DNA of 64,000 nt, from positions 18,871,891 through 18,935,890 of the forward strand of contig OX336349.1 of the NCBI GenBank assembly GCA_946902875.1, read 5' to 3'. Both the position numbers and the translations under genes were made by a program. This stretch comes from Nematopogon swammerdamellus. Its lineage: Eukaryota; Arthropoda; Insecta; Lepidoptera; Adelidae. The notes under the pieces are model-generated. The model ran no database searches and had not been told where the DNA came from. It saw nothing but the letters and a program-made list of their open reading frames with translations. Of this stretch, positions 10,714 to 21,790 are shown in pieces. The first letter of the stretch is position 1. The number at the start of each line of letters is the position of its first letter.

Positions 10714-11243
10714 TGAATCGAAGATTTAAATTAAATTAAATTAAATAAACGTTTAATTCAGGTATAAACCCATATCTGTACAAAAACAACACATATTAAA
10801 CAGCACACAATTAGAAATAAAAAATAAAATATCAGATCAATTACATCAAATTACAATAATATTTGTACAATTTCGTCATTTACGTAAAATAATTGTCGGA
10901 AGATTGTGCTTATGATAGGGTTTTCACATTCACAAATACGTTTCATAAACCCTGCTCGCCGCTTCCGCATTATGGCGTAGAAGTCGTCAATGCGATGTTC
11001 GGCGAACATGCCAGACGCACTACACCTCCAAGGTAGACCCAACATGCACCGAAGTGTATTGTTGTACTGTACACGCGCGCAGCGAGTTATAAGCTCGCTG
11101 CGTGTACTGAAAACACAGCTGGTTGGTGTAGAGCGCCTGGCAGTAGGCACGTAGCAACGTTATCTTCGCCTGTACTGAACAGAATCGGAAACGTCCAGCC
11201 AACATGTTGCTGTTTAAATCGATAGATATGGCATAGTCTAACA
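10714..11243 (-). pseudogene. LINE 3' end with frameshifted RT C-terminus
   Basis: The minus strand reads FCSVQAKITLLRAYCQALYT and, after a frame change near 11100, RVQYNNTLRCMLGLPWRCSA and MFAEHRIDDFYAIMRKRRAG. This is the post-RT region of an endonuclease-RT LINE polyprotein. A 3' UTR follows and ends in a (TTTAA)n-like tail. At least one frameshift makes it non-functional. The 5' break lies at about 11243, where the 269-bp repeat begins. Confidence 0.7.
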
Positions 11244-12029
11244 TGGCGCACTACATACAAATTCCTCAATGAAAGGGCCGCATGCGGCTACTTCGGATCA
11301 GACACAGCGCCACGCGCGGGTTGATAGTCGTTTCACGAAACGGAACGGAACGCGCCGATGCGCGAGTGCAGTGCGCGCTTTTGTTGACATGAGGCAGCTT
11401 TTGATGCGATTCTTGATTATGTACTACTGTGCATGAAATGAAGACACACACATTGTTATGTCTAATCGGTGACAAACTCTTTTTTTAATGGAAACTATGC
11501 CATAGTCTAACATGGCGTACTACAGACAAATTACTCAATGAAAGGGCCGCATGAGGCTATTTCGGATCAGACGCAGCGCCACGCGCGGGTTGATAGTCGT
11601 TTCACGAAACGGAACGGAACGCGCCGATGCGCGAGTGCAGTGCGCGCTTTTGTTGACATGAGGCAGCTTTTGATGCGATTCTTGATTATGTACTACTGTG
11701 CATGAAATGAAGACACACACATTGTTATGTCTAATCGGTGACAAACTCTTTTTTTAATGGAAACTATGCCATAGTCTAACATGGCGTACTACAGACAAAT
11801 TACTCAATGAAAGGGCCGCATGCGGCTATTTCGGATCAGACGCAGCGCCACGCGCGGGTTGATAGTCGTTTCACGAAACGGAACGGAACGCGCCGATGCG
11901 CGAGTGCAGTGCGCGCTTTTGTTGACATGAGGCAGCTTTTGATGCGAGTCTTTTGATTATGTACTACTGTGCATGAAGACACACACATTGTTATGTCTAA
12001 TCGGTGACAAACTCTTTTTTTAATGGAAA
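11232..12029 (-). repeat. 269-bp tandem triplication
   Basis: GAAAGGGCCGCATG recurs at 11271, 11540 and 11809, exactly 269 bp apart, with near-identical units. Each unit starts in about 20 bp of the adjoining LINE (CATAGTCTAACATGG) and ends in a SINE-A terminus (TTTTTTTAATGGAAACT). Three near-identical ORFs of 66-69 codons are repeat artefacts. Confidence 0.9.
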
Positions 12030-12262
12030 CTGACACGTTTGTCTACATCTCCTGCAACATCCGTGATATCAGCCCATAACATCGGGTGAACTAGGTGCCA
12101 TGTCAGTGCTTAACTTCGGTCGTGCCGGCTACACTGCACTGGACGGAAAACACAAACTATTTACATAGCCGTTTCGACCGACGTTTCAATCAGTGCGGTG
12201 GTACCAATCCGGGCGGGTTGAACCCTACCACCTAGTAAGGTAAGAAGGGAAGGGACCTAGTT
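12015..12262 (-). mobile_element. SINE-A body (head missing)
   Basis: The reverse complement of the A body, from the T-run through ACGTTTGTCTACATC to ACCACCTAGTAAGGTAAGAA. The head is absent. Its terminal bases are included in the 269-bp repeat. Confidence 0.8.
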
Positions 12263-12372
12263 GAGCGCTTTGCCCTATCTATCGATTTAAATCTTTGATA
12301 TTAATACTATAAGACGTTTGAATTTCGAACCTAACGTCTGCGTAAAGCACTAGATTACTACCCGCACCAATT

Positions 12373-12672
12373 TTTTTTTTTTTTTTATGTAATCCGGTAT
12401 GGGTGGCTGAGTTGGAGGGGCCAAAGCGCATGCTCCGACCAGCCAATATCACCTCCGAGAAGGTAGGTGCCATACCGGAGACTTCCCTGGATTGCTGGCT
12501 ATACTGGACTAGAGGAGAACACAGCCGAGGCTGCTATGCGGCCATCTTACATCCAGTACGGTGGTACCAACCCAGTCGGCTACAATTTGAGCCTACCACC
12601 TAGTAAGGGGCAAGGGAAGGGACCTACAGTTTTACACCGGTTCCGAACGCTGAAGCAGCAGGTGTATGTATG
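12373..12672 (-). mobile_element. SINE-B copy
   Basis: In sense orientation it runs GCTGCTTCAGCGTTCGGAAC, then TGTAGGTCCCTTCCCTTGCC and ACTAGGTGGTAGG (core shared with SINE-A). It then switches to its own 3' part (CTGGACTAGAGG region, GGAGGTGATATTGGCTGGTC) and ends CCGGATTACATAAAA. Confidence 0.85.
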
Positions 12673-12738
12673 CACGTAATTTTTTTAATATAAATACGCC
12701 AACAACGAGTGTTGGTCGGTGTACCTACTCAAATGACG

Positions 12739-13058
12739 TTTTTTTTTTTTATGTAATCTGACACGGTTGGCTACATCACCTACAACATCCGCAATGTGAG
12801 CCCATAACACCAGTTGAACTTGGTGCCACGTCAGTGCTTCCCTTCGGTCGTGCCGGCTACACTGAACTGGACGAAAAACATAAACTATTTACATAGCCGT
12901 TTCGACCGACCTTTCATTCAACGCGGTGGTACCAACCCGGGCGGGTTAAACCCTACCACCTAGTAATATAAGAAGGGAGTCATATCCCTTAGTCGCCTTT
13001 TACGACATACACGGGGAGCGATGCAGTGGGGCTATTCTTTTAAAGTACCGGCCCCACG
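12739..13058 (-). mobile_element. SINE-H copy
   Basis: A-type body and tail, but the head is GGGGCCGGTACTTTAAAAGA...GTCGTAAAAGGCGACTAAGG instead of the tRNA/5S head. The body joins at TAATATAAGAAGGGAGTC. Confidence 0.85.
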
Positions 13059-13133
13059 TTTCGTGTTTCAACAAAATTTAGAAATATCACTAAACCAAGT
13101 AATAAAAGCAAATTATTTTATAGTAGGTGTTTT

Positions 13134-13488
13134 GTCAGCCTCGATAGCTCAGTAGTGCGGTCGGTCGACTGTTGTTAAGCAACGCTGGTGACCGCTCGAC
13201 CGTTGGAAGCTGACCGTAATTCGGATTCCACGTTAAACCGTAGATCCATTCCCTTCTTACCTTACTAGGTGGTAATGTTTATCCCGACCGGGTTGGCACC
13301 ATCGCACTGAGTGAAACGTCGGTCGAAACGGCTATGTAAAGAGTTCGTGTTTTCCGTCCAGTTCAGTGTAGAACATGAAAGAAGGGAAGCACTGACATGG
13401 CACCTAGTTCACCCGGTGTTATGGGCTGACATCACGGATGTTGTAGGTGATGTAGCTAACCGTGTCAGTTTCCATTAAAAAAAATTAA
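13134..13488 (+). mobile_element. SINE-A copy with deletion in the 5S block
   Basis: Full-length apart from about 24 bp lost between AAGCAACGCTG and GGTGACCGCTCGACC, which removes the 5S-like intermediate element. The tail is intact. Confidence 0.85.
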
Positions 13489-13942
13489 GAATTCGTCAAT
13501 CGCCTAAATATTGGAGATTTGTAATTCATATTTTTTCTCTCTATGCATGTTAAGTTTAAATTTCCAAAATAAAAATCCAGCCAGAAATATGTGACATTAT
13601 AAATATGATGTTCATTAACCGACCACTATCTCCCGGCCTCACTCGCTAGGACGAGCTAAGATTCAGATCTAGTCTAGATAGAGAGGCGCGATTACAATCT
13701 GGCAAGTGTGATGAATGGTCGGCGGGTAGCTACTATGTCTTACCTTCTGTCCTCGGTAGCACATCGACCTCCGTAGAGTCGCCTTTACTCAGCTCTAGTA
13801 CGCATGTTCTAGCTGTTCAGTCGCCAACGCTCTTGTGGCACCTCGAAAATGTTCCGAACTTTAGCCCCAAGACCGTGTCTGAACAGTTTTCATGAAATAA
13901 AAAAGCGCTGATTAGTATGATAAACTTTTGTTATTTTGCTGC

Positions 13943-14020
13943 ATTATGAGAGTTGAAGAGGCGGCAAAGGTGTGTCAGGATCATGGCACATAGAGATCCG
14001 TTGTCTCTGCCTACCCCACG
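13943..14020 (+). mobile_element. LINE C-terminal fragment
   Basis: Reads MRVEEAAKVCQDHGT, then a frame and stop, then SVVSAYPT-like sequence. Same family as 880-985. Confidence 0.55.
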
Positions 14021-14079
14021 AAAAAACGAGTATGTATATTGTTTAACGAATTACGTAACCTCAATAAACTATTTAAAAC

Positions 14080-15835
14080 TATCAAAATTCACGACGACTC
14101 TACATCGGTATCTGTTCTGTAGTGGAAGATGTCATCACAGCTTCAACTCGCGCCCAGCACTCAAAAATGTGCGAGCTACGCAGTACATGGTTGTATGCTT
14201 TGTAGCCGGAGCAGTGGTACTACTGTGAGGCTTTATCAGAAAACATTGTGACTCTATAGATGCCTCTGTTCTATAGCGGAAGCGCGCGTGTGTAGTTCAT
14301 CACAGCTGCAGCTCGCGACCATCAGACGAGTGGGTGAGCTACACAGCCAGTACATCGACATGTAACAGTGTAGCCGGAGCAGAGCTACTATTGTGATGCT
14401 TCATCAGAAGCCATGGCGACTCTACACATGCCTCTGTGCTGTAGCGGAAGCGCGCGTGTGTACTTCGTCACAGCTGCAGCTCGCGCCCAGCACATACGAG
14501 TGGGCGAAATACACATCTATACTGTGTAACTGTGTAGCCGGAGCAGAGCTACTATTGTGAGGCTTCATCAGAAGCCATGGCGACTCTACACATGCCTCTG
14601 TGCTGTAGCGGAAGCGCGCGTGTGTACTTCGTCACAGCTGCAGCTCGCGCCCAGCACATACGAGTGGGCGAAATACACATCTATACTGTGTAACTGTGTA
14701 GCCGGAGCAGAGCTACTATTGTGAGGCTTCATCAGAAGCCATGGCGACTCTACACATGCCTCTGCGCTGTAGCGGAAGCGCGCGTGTGTGCTTCGTCACA
14801 GCTGCAGCTCGCGCCCAGCACACACAAGTGGGCGAACTACACAACTACTCAATACACTGCTGTGTAACTGTGTAGCCGGAGCAGAGCTACTATTGTGAGG
14901 CTTCATCAGAAGCCATGGCGACTCTACACATGCCTCTGCGCTGTAGCGGAAGCGCGCGTGTGTGCTTCGTCACAGCTGCAGCTCGCGCCCAGCACACACA
15001 AGTGGGCGAACTACACAACTACTCAATACACTGCTGTGTAACTGTGCAGCCGGAGCAGAGCTACTATTGTGAGGCTTCATCAGAAGCCATGGCGACTCTA
15101 CACATGCCTCTGCGCTGTAGCGGAAGCGCGCGTGTGTGCTTCGTCACAGCTGCAGCTCGCGCCCAGCACACACAAGTGGGCGAACTACACAACTACTCAA
15201 TACACTGCTGTGTAACTGTGTAGCCGGAGCAGAGCTACTATTGTGAGGCTTCATCAGAAGCCATGGCGACTCTACACATGCCTCTGCGCTGTAGCGGAAG
15301 CGCGCGTGTGTGCTTCGTCACAGCTGCAGCTCGCGCCCAGCACACACAAGTGGGCGAACTACACAACTACTCAATACACTGCTGTGTAACTGTGCAGCCG
15401 GAGCAGAGCTACTATTGTGAGGCTTCATCAAAAGCCATGGCGACTCTAAACATGCCTCTGTGCTGTAGCGGAAGCGCGCGTGTGCGCTTCGTCACAGCTG
15501 CAGCTCGCGCCCAGCACACACAAGTGGACGAACTACACAACTACTCAATACACTGCTGTGTAACTGTGCAGCCGGAGCAGAGCTACTATTGTGAGGCTTC
15601 ATCAAAAGCCATGGCGACTCTAAACATGCCTCTGTGCTGTAGCGGAAGCGCGCGTGTGCGCTTCGTCACAGCTGCAGCTCGCGCCCAGCACACACGAGTG
15701 GGCGAACTACACGGCTACACAATACACTGCTGTGTGACTGTGTAGCCGGAGCAGAGCTACTATTGTGAGGCTTCATCAGTAGCCATGGCGAATCTACAGA
15801 TGCATCTGTTCTATACCGAAAGAGTGCGTGTTTAG
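14080..15835 (+). repeat. 164/174-bp satellite, about ten units
   Basis: GCCATGGCGACTCTA recurs, with ATG at 14413, 14577, 14741, 14915, 15089, 15263, 15437, 15611 and 15785. Spacing is first 164 and then 174 bp; the extra 10 bp sit in the ACAACTACTCAATACACTG segment. Edge units (14.1-14.4 kb) are more diverged. Because 174 is 58 x 3, some units read through as a 58-codon periodic ORF when a TAG between units is CAG. I treat it as non-coding. Confidence 0.95.
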
Positions 15836-16024
15836 TACTGGAAGGACGAAGACGTATCGAGAAAGTACATACATAACATACTTGCATAATATGTGCATAC
15901 CGTCACGTCTGTTTTCCAAACGTCCCACACGCTTCCACAACGGTTCAAACACACTTCTGGCGCATCATCCTAATTCTGTTTTTTCATATGCAAGAAAAAA
16001 GCGTAAGTAGATAAGTATATTTTA

Positions 16025-16706
16025 TTACTAGCTTTTACCCGCGGCTTCGCTCGCGGTAGACTCGGTTTAATAGGGAATCCGATTTAAACGCAAATATTAT
16101 ACGATCGCTTCTCCTATATTTTGTCTCTCTCTCTCCCTCTCTGCCTCGCTCCCGCTCCCTTCCCTTCTTTCCCTCCCGTACTTCCCTTCCTCGCCTCCTC
16201 CCCTTCGCTCCGTCCTTATCTACTCTCTCCATCCGGCAAATACCATACGATACTAAATTCCGTTCATTCTATACTTTCTTTGATGCTGATCAGTCGTTTT
16301 GCTATTTAGCGTTATGGTATATATATAACCTATCTATAGTGAGTTTCAAGAACTACTCTTTACGTTGCTGCTAACCTCAACTAAATCTTACTAAATATTA
16401 AAGTATTTATGTAGTATTCGTACGTAGTTTATCATACATATTTCTTTAATCTAACACATTGTAACAAACTATTCTTGTTCGCCTGCATGTACTTCTCCCA
16501 CATACCAAAGGTTAGTTAGAATAGAATGCCTCGCGGCATTAAGCTCACCTGTTGTACCTAATTTTGATAAATTGGTGTTCAATAAAGAATATATACCTAC
16601 AGACATACAAATCTGTTTAGTGGTTCCGGAGTTTACCTCAAACATACTCGTACATACAGACACGTTCTCTTTTATATAAGTAGTAGAGATAGAGATAATA
16701 TTTTTG
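16025..16706 (+). mobile_element. element D copy with a nested LINE tail
   Basis: It starts ACCCGCGGCTTCGCTCGCGG and ends TATATAAGTAGTAGAGATAG. A 3' LINE stub at about 16506-16605 (AATGCCTCGCGGCATTAAGC ... TTCAATAAAGAATATAT) seems to be inserted inside. A CT-rich tract lies at 16125-16235. Confidence 0.65.
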
Positions 16707-16779
16707 TGTCTGTAATTTTCATAAAGTATCTATGTAAAATAAAGTATGCCAGAAACTATTTATTATTTTATACATTTAC

Positions 16780-16870
16780 TTCGGTCAAAGAGAAGCGCTG
16801 CCATGGCACCCAGTTCCGGCAGAAACAGGGTTTATAGGGCTGACATCACGGGCATAGGTGTATAAAAAAA
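16780..16870 (+). mobile_element. degenerate SINE-A 3' fragment
   Basis: Recognisable words are AGAGAAGCGCTGCCATGGCA and GGGCTGACATCACGG, followed by an A-run. Strongly diverged, so this is an old copy. Confidence 0.55.
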
Positions 16871-16976
16871 ACTAAATTACGAAAAGTTAAACGAAATAGT
16901 TCCGCAAACTACCAGACTTAGTGTGTAGTAATGTGCGCTATTCCCCTATAAGGAACTCTCCGTAACAATGTATTAA

Positions 16977-17357
16977 GGCACCTAACGCGTAGTAGTTTTC
17001 ATAAGGGGTTTATTCATAAATTGCGATCCTTCATAATAGAACTTTGAAAAGCGTGTGATCGATAGATATATATAACAAATAGCGTCATTTTGCTATACAA
17101 ATTCCATTCAAATTCTCTTTAGTTTCTGAGATCATATCTTCAAAGTTCACGCGGTAGAAAAAATCGACATTTGGTTACCGTATAGTTTGTATAGAAAATG
17201 ATAAAATTTTACAACCAAAAACGTGTGATCGATAGACAAAGAATTGTTCTATATTTTGCAGTAGTTTTTTAGCCTTTAGATTGGTGTAGTTATCACGGGA
17301 TACTTCTTCAAAAATCCCCAAGTGTGGATTCAATTTTAAATTGTTAATATAGGCGCC
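16977..17357. mobile_element. possible TTAA-flanked MITE
   Basis: TTAA flanks both sides. The ends are GGCACCTA and TAGGCGCC (inverted, one mismatch). The interior holds two copies of CGTGTGATCGATAGA. TTAA target duplication is typical of piggyBac, but the terminal repeats are short, so this is tentative. Confidence 0.4.
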
Positions 17358-17559
17358 TTAACGTGCTATGTTTATCGTGTGAAATGTAGCCGGTAGTCGC
17401 GGGCCGGACTCGGTATGGGCATAATTATTCCATGCTCTTATAGAAGTCAGTATCCAGTACGTGATAATCTCAAGTTATATGAATCGTATGGAAATTGAGT
17501 GCATACGCTGCTTTGCATTTTGCGGACCACTTCTATCGCGTGCGCCGATCTAGGACACT

Positions 17560-17795
17560 AGCATGGCACCGCTTGCCGACGGGAACACAGCGATATGGGA
17601 TGAGATCACGGGTGTACACGTAATGTGACAGTGCTTACATTTGGTCGTGCCGGCTACACTGAACTGGCCGGAAAATACCGACCAAGGTCGGTCATTCATT
17701 GTGGTGGTTCACCCAATGGTAAGGGGCGGGCTTACAGTTTTACGTAGAATTCAAACCACGGCCAACCTCACGGTGGAACGGTACCTTTCTCCACC
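17560..17795 (-). mobile_element. degenerate SINE-A-like copy
   Basis: The reverse complement retains GTCGTGCCGGCTACACTGAA, TTACAGTTTTACGTAGAATT and a B box-like CAAACCACGGCCAACCTC, with many changes. Confidence 0.55.
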
Positions 17796-18224
17796 ACACC
17801 TTTGACTGACTTTTTGGTGACTGCACCTTGCTGTGCAGTGCTGTGTGTGTTTCTCAATCCGACTTCGATCTATCGCAACACTTAACTACTAGGTTTTCGG
17901 CCATGCGACATCTTTACAAACTTACCTTAACTGGCGAATAAGAAAATCATTCCATTCTGATAGGTCCTTGTAGGTACATTTTTGTAAATAATTAACTGAT
18001 TGTTTTTTATTTAATTTAATATTGTTTGAAATATAAAATTTTTAATATTAATTAATTAATGAAGTATTTTCCCAATTTGCTATGCTCAGACTTTGAACGG
18101 AGGGAGAATTGGAGTGACAGATTTGTCCCAAGAAAATGTTACCAATTTTTATTCTATCTTTATCACTATATTTAGTAGTTGGTGTCAATTCTGTGTGATA
18201 GAATTTGTGAATTATGTTGTACTA
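17796..18224. other. AT-rich intronic sequence
   Basis: No supported gene. An ORF at 18093-18308 runs into the following repeat and is not credible. Confidence 0.35.
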
Positions 18225-18550
18225 GCTTTTGGCCGCGGCTTCGCTCGCGTGAAATTCGTATTTAAAAAGAAGAAAGTAAGTTCGGTTTGTATGAGAGCCA
18301 CATCTTAGCGTAACAGGAACTGAATATTATAGCCTATCATGTGCCCTGTATAGTAAAATGTGTTTATACTAAAAGTTTCGTCCAGTTCGGATGATCGGTT
18401 TATGAGTTATGGAGGAACATACATACATACAGAAAGGTTTCGAAAAATCGTCAATTTAGTTTTAGTATCATACATCTACAAACGCTATATCTCCTAAACC
18501 AAAGTAATTTACTCCATGACCATCCATTACAGATTTATTATTAGTATTGA
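18225..18550 (+). mobile_element. element E retroposon
   Basis: It opens TAGCTTTTGGCCGCGGCTTC. It contains GAGAGCCACATCTTAGCGTA, GAGTTATGGAGGAACATACA and ATCGTCAATTTAGTTTTAGT, and ends GACCATCCATTACAGATTTA before TTATTAGTA. Matching copies are at 28545-28915 (+) and 39865-40245 (-). Confidence 0.75.
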
Positions 18551-19009
18551 TGAGACCTGCACTTAATTCTTCCTCGATGTGATCACGTATAAAGAATGTT
18601 TCCAGATTCTTCTCCTCTTGGAAGGTTTCCTGGTAAAGTATGAAACTTTGTTATGTCTGCTTTTGCAGTTTCTTTGCATTTAGGACTTAATTCGCTAGTC
18701 CTGTTTTTTCTTGACACCTTCTTTATTTTCGTCTCCTTGTTGTTTATTTTGTAAAAGGCGTTAGAATTTTCTATTTTTATCGCGCACTTATTTAAATTGT
18801 TTCCACTACCTTCGTCATTGACGTCATACTCTCACAAAATATTTTTTAAGGGAATATGTTGTTATAAAATCACCACAATGGAAAAAGATCTTAAGGCTGC
18901 ATGCGAGTTAAATTTCCGTTCTTCCTGTGAGATGTACTCGTACCATCAATATTATTCACCTCACCTGACATATTTCAATTGAAATATATGTAAAACTTAA
19001 TTATTATAA
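18551..19009. other. unassigned intronic sequence
   Basis: No repeat or exon recognised. Confidence 0.35.
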
Positions 19010-19335
19010 TTTTTTTTTTTTATGGAAACTGACACGGTTGGCTACATCACCTACAACATCCGTGATGTCAGCCCATAACACCGGGTGAACTTGGTGCCAC
19101 GTCAGTGCTTCCCTTCGGTCGTGCCGGCTACACTGAACTGGACGGAAAACACAAACTATTTACATAGCCGTTTCGACCGACCTTTCATTCAGTGCGGTGG
19201 TACCAACCCGGGCGGGATAAACCCTACCACCTAGTAATATAAGAAGGGAGTCATATAGCTTAGTCGCCTTTTACGACATACACGGGGAGAGATGCAGTGG
19301 GGCGATTCTTTTAAAGTACCGGCCCCACACGGTAC
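19010..19335 (-). mobile_element. SINE-H copy, complete
   Basis: From the T-run and GGAAACTGACACGGTTGGCT to the H head ending ACCGGCCCCACACGGTAC. Very close to consensus, so probably young. Confidence 0.9.
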
Positions 19336-19419
19336 GATAATCTATCTGTAACTTTTTGAAAACACGATTTAATTAAACTTTACACAATATGTAATAAATA
19401 TGTATATATCTAGAGAGAT

Positions 19420-19555
19420 AGTGCGAAAAATACAGTTAGAGATAATCTCTAGAGATAGTGCGAAAAACACAGAGATAGAGATAGTACAGTTAGAGATAGA
19501 GATAGATATAGAGATAGAGATAGATATAGAGATACAGATAGAGATAGAGGCACCG
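19420..19555 (+). repeat. imperfect (GATA/GAGATA) microsatellite
   Basis: Alternating GAGATA, GATATA and ACAGTTAGAGATA units. The short ORF across it is a repeat artefact. Confidence 0.8.
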
Positions 19556-19972
19556 GCAGAAAACGGCCGTCGGTCTCTGTTCTGTGGCCTGTGTGGACTT
19601 GACTGTGATTGGAGTCAAAAACATGATTTCGGTGCTATTATGAACCTTTTCAAATTAACATTCACAAGATTCTCAGAGATATAGAAGCCTTGAAGAATCC
19701 AACTATGTTGTTGCCTCTCCAGAACCTATCAACAGTCAACGATTCAAGATGATCGCTCCAACTGCTTAGGAGCTTGGCTGTGACAGACGGACAGACACAT
19801 ATAAACATAAAATATTAAAAACCTCAAGTCAACTTCTAGTGTCCGATGCCAAATACGACTTTGGTGACGACAGCATAAGGTTCAATGTGGAACCGTGCAA
19901 GTTGACTGTTCGCAAAAATTATGCGACATTATGAAGGTGCAATAGATCGAAAATTTGGAGATAATACGTAAC

Positions 19973-20046
19973 GGCCCGGTGGTGTAGTTGGTTATCGGGT
20001 TGGCGGCTCAAGCAAGAGACCCAGGTTCAAATTCTGGTCGGGATGT
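19973..20046 (+). tRNA. tRNA-like sequence, probably a SINE head or pseudogene
   Basis: A box A-like TGGTGTAGTTGG and B box-like GGTTCAAATTC are spaced as in a tRNA gene. The T stem CCAGG/TCTGG pairs. The acceptor GGCCCGG against TCGGGAT pairs at 6 of 7 positions including wobbles. The anticodon arm does not fold convincingly, and an A-rich stretch follows, so a tRNA-derived retroposon is more likely than a working gene. Confidence 0.45.
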
Positions 20047-20105
20047 ATTTTTTCCAATGATTTTCGATTTGCATTTTCTAATAAAAAAAATAAATATATA
20101 ATATA

Positions 20106-20560
20106 CAGGGTGTTGTAACGGCCACTACATAAAATTTGGGAAATAAAAGTAACAAAAAAGTCAAATAACTTTTTTCTGCATTCCCTTTAAATAAAAAGTT
20201 ACAGTTTTCATACAAACAACATTATTACAACATTATTTAGTGTAATAAAAAAAAGGATCGAATGTTCCGCACGAAAGTGGGAATGAAAGGCGCGCGGTGA
20301 GTGAGCGAGCAGGGACCAGTGCGCGGAGAGAGGAAATGCACGGGGGCGGCGGCGCGGTGTGAGTTTTTCGACTCCGACCGTTCCCGCGTCAGTACCCTCC
20401 CCCCGTGCGCGTCAAATTACACTTCATGAAAAACTAAATTAAAAAAAAAAATTATCTCGAAAACTAAACACTTTAGAAAAAAACTTTATTTACTTTTTGT
20501 CTCGGGAAAAGATAAGGATTGCGCTGGCGAAATTAATGTACTAGCCGTTACAGCACCCTG
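20106..20560. mobile_element. mariner-type MITE
   Basis: The ends are CAGGGTGTTGTAACGGC and its inverted copy GCCGTTACAGCACCCTG (one mismatch), flanked by TA on both sides. It is 455 bp with a GC-rich middle and no transposase. A TA duplication fits Tc1/mariner. Confidence 0.75.
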
Positions 20561-20639
20561 TATAGACAGACACCTAACCGATTTTATACTGGCCTTATTT
20601 ACTTATTGCTGACTATGGAACCCTAAAAAAAAGGAAACT

Positions 20640-20900
20640 GGTAAGCTTTGTTATTTTATTGCGGCTAATTTAGAGCGAACACATTACCGTGTGGCGCGCA
20701 TGCGCGCGGTGCCGCCTCCACCGTCGGCCTCCGGTACGCGCGCGCCCGCGGCCGCGCGCGCTTTGAAGTTGAGACCGGCTCTGACAGCCGCGGTCACGAG
20801 CCTTGATTCGCGTGCGCGGGCGCACCGCGCACGCGGCAAGGCAGGATCACCGTAAGCAGCATACGACGCACTGCCACGGCGGCTCCTGCCAGGGACCAAG
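20640..20900. promoter_or_regulatory. CpG-dense island-like patch
   Basis: Runs such as GCGCGCGCCCGCGGCCGCGC stand out sharply from the AT-rich surroundings. No exon with splice sites is visible. It could be an enhancer, an alternative promoter or a GC-rich repeat. Confidence 0.3.
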
Positions 20901-21179
20901 ACAAATTCAAATCATGTTCGGAGGTGAATTTTTGGGTCTAGGTCCATGCTCCACCTAGGTTCTCCACCTGGGTGAAGCATGGGATACTTACAGGTCTCCA
21001 TGCTCCGACTACCATTAAGTACAGTCGTGTGCAAGAGTGGAATTTAGTGGGTCCACGGGGAAAACTATAAATCAAACACTGATTTCTAAGAGAGGTAATA
21101 ATATCATACTTAATATATTACATGTGATATATTAAGCGCCGTTCACCGTTCTCTTTCATCGTCAAAAAAAAAAAAAAAA

Positions 21180-21240
21180 CTGGGAACGGTTCTAAAGTAC
21201 CAGGGCAGCAGAAATTGAAAGGAGGTTTCCATAATTTTAT
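21180..21240 (-). repeat. fragment of the 53.7-kb foldback arm family
   Basis: GTACCAGGGCAGCAGAAATT and GGAGGTTTCC match the inner part of the foldback arms at 53.9 and 55.4 kb. Confidence 0.6.
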
Positions 21241-21279
21241 AAAATTTAATCGCTATTTTCTAATAAATTGATATTTTTA

Positions 21280-21488
21280 TTGCTTCCGAACTGGTTGTCT
21301 CTGCCCGAGATCGAAGCCTCAGGCGCAGCCAATTTCACCGCCGAGGAGGTGCCAGTCCGGCTTGGAGTTGGACTAATGTTGTTGGGGAAAGGCTATTAAC
21401 CCGCAATTTGAAGATCCGTGGATTGTAGGAGTGGGGAAAGATATTCCCTGGGACACCTTTTCAGTGCGGCACAAGAACGATTTAGTGT
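21280..21488 (-). pseudogene. LINE 3' end fragment
   Basis: On the minus strand the tail runs CAGACACC-free to GACAACCAGTTCGGAAG. A near sibling lies at 35027-35150 (CGAACTGGGTGGCTGTACCC). A short remnant of ORF (LFLCRTEKVSQGIS-like) precedes it. Confidence 0.5.
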
Positions 21489-21790
21489 TTTTAGGTTTCT
21501 GTATCCCGTACGGAAGCCTATTACTAAGCCTACGCCGTCTGTCTGTCTGTCTGTCTGTCCGTCCGTCCGTCTGTCCGAGGGCTGTATCTCTTGAACCGTA
21601 ATAGGTAGCCCGTTCAAATTTCCACAGAATATGTGTTATTATGGCGGATATAACAACAAATAATAAAAAATAGAAAAAGTAAAAAATTAAGGGTGGTTCC
21701 CATACAAGAGACGTTTTTTTTTCAATGTTTTTTTTTTGTGGTGCCGAAACTTCGGTGCGCGTGTCCGACTCGCACTTGACCGGTTTTTCT
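21489..21790 (-). mobile_element. GGGTTCCGTA-type element
   Basis: In sense orientation it goes from ACCGGTCAAGTGCGAGTCGG through (GACG/GACA)n to CCGTACGGGATACAGAAACC. Relatives are at 33.6, 47.0, 57.5, 59.4, 61.0 and 61.4 kb. It abuts LINE fragments on both sides. Confidence 0.75.

Noticed and set aside
11266..12036. Three near-identical 66-69-codon minus-strand ORFs
   Set aside because: Products of the 269-bp tandem triplication, starting in SINE-tail sequence; no coding evidence.
12739..12765. Apparent SINE-B/SINE-A tail recombinant (ATGTAATCTGACACGG)
   Set aside because: Only two substitutions separate it from the normal SINE-A end, so chance mutation is enough.
15263..15745. 160-codon ORF
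   Set aside because: It is made of 174-bp satellite units, and neighbouring units carry stops at the same place.
19973..20046. Functional tRNA gene
   Set aside because: Boxes A and B are present, but the anticodon arm does not fold and the acceptor has a mismatch. Kept only as tRNA-like.
20684..20899. 71-codon arginine- and alanine-rich minus-strand ORF
   Set aside because: CpG-dense DNA gives open frames by composition; no splice sites or homology seen.
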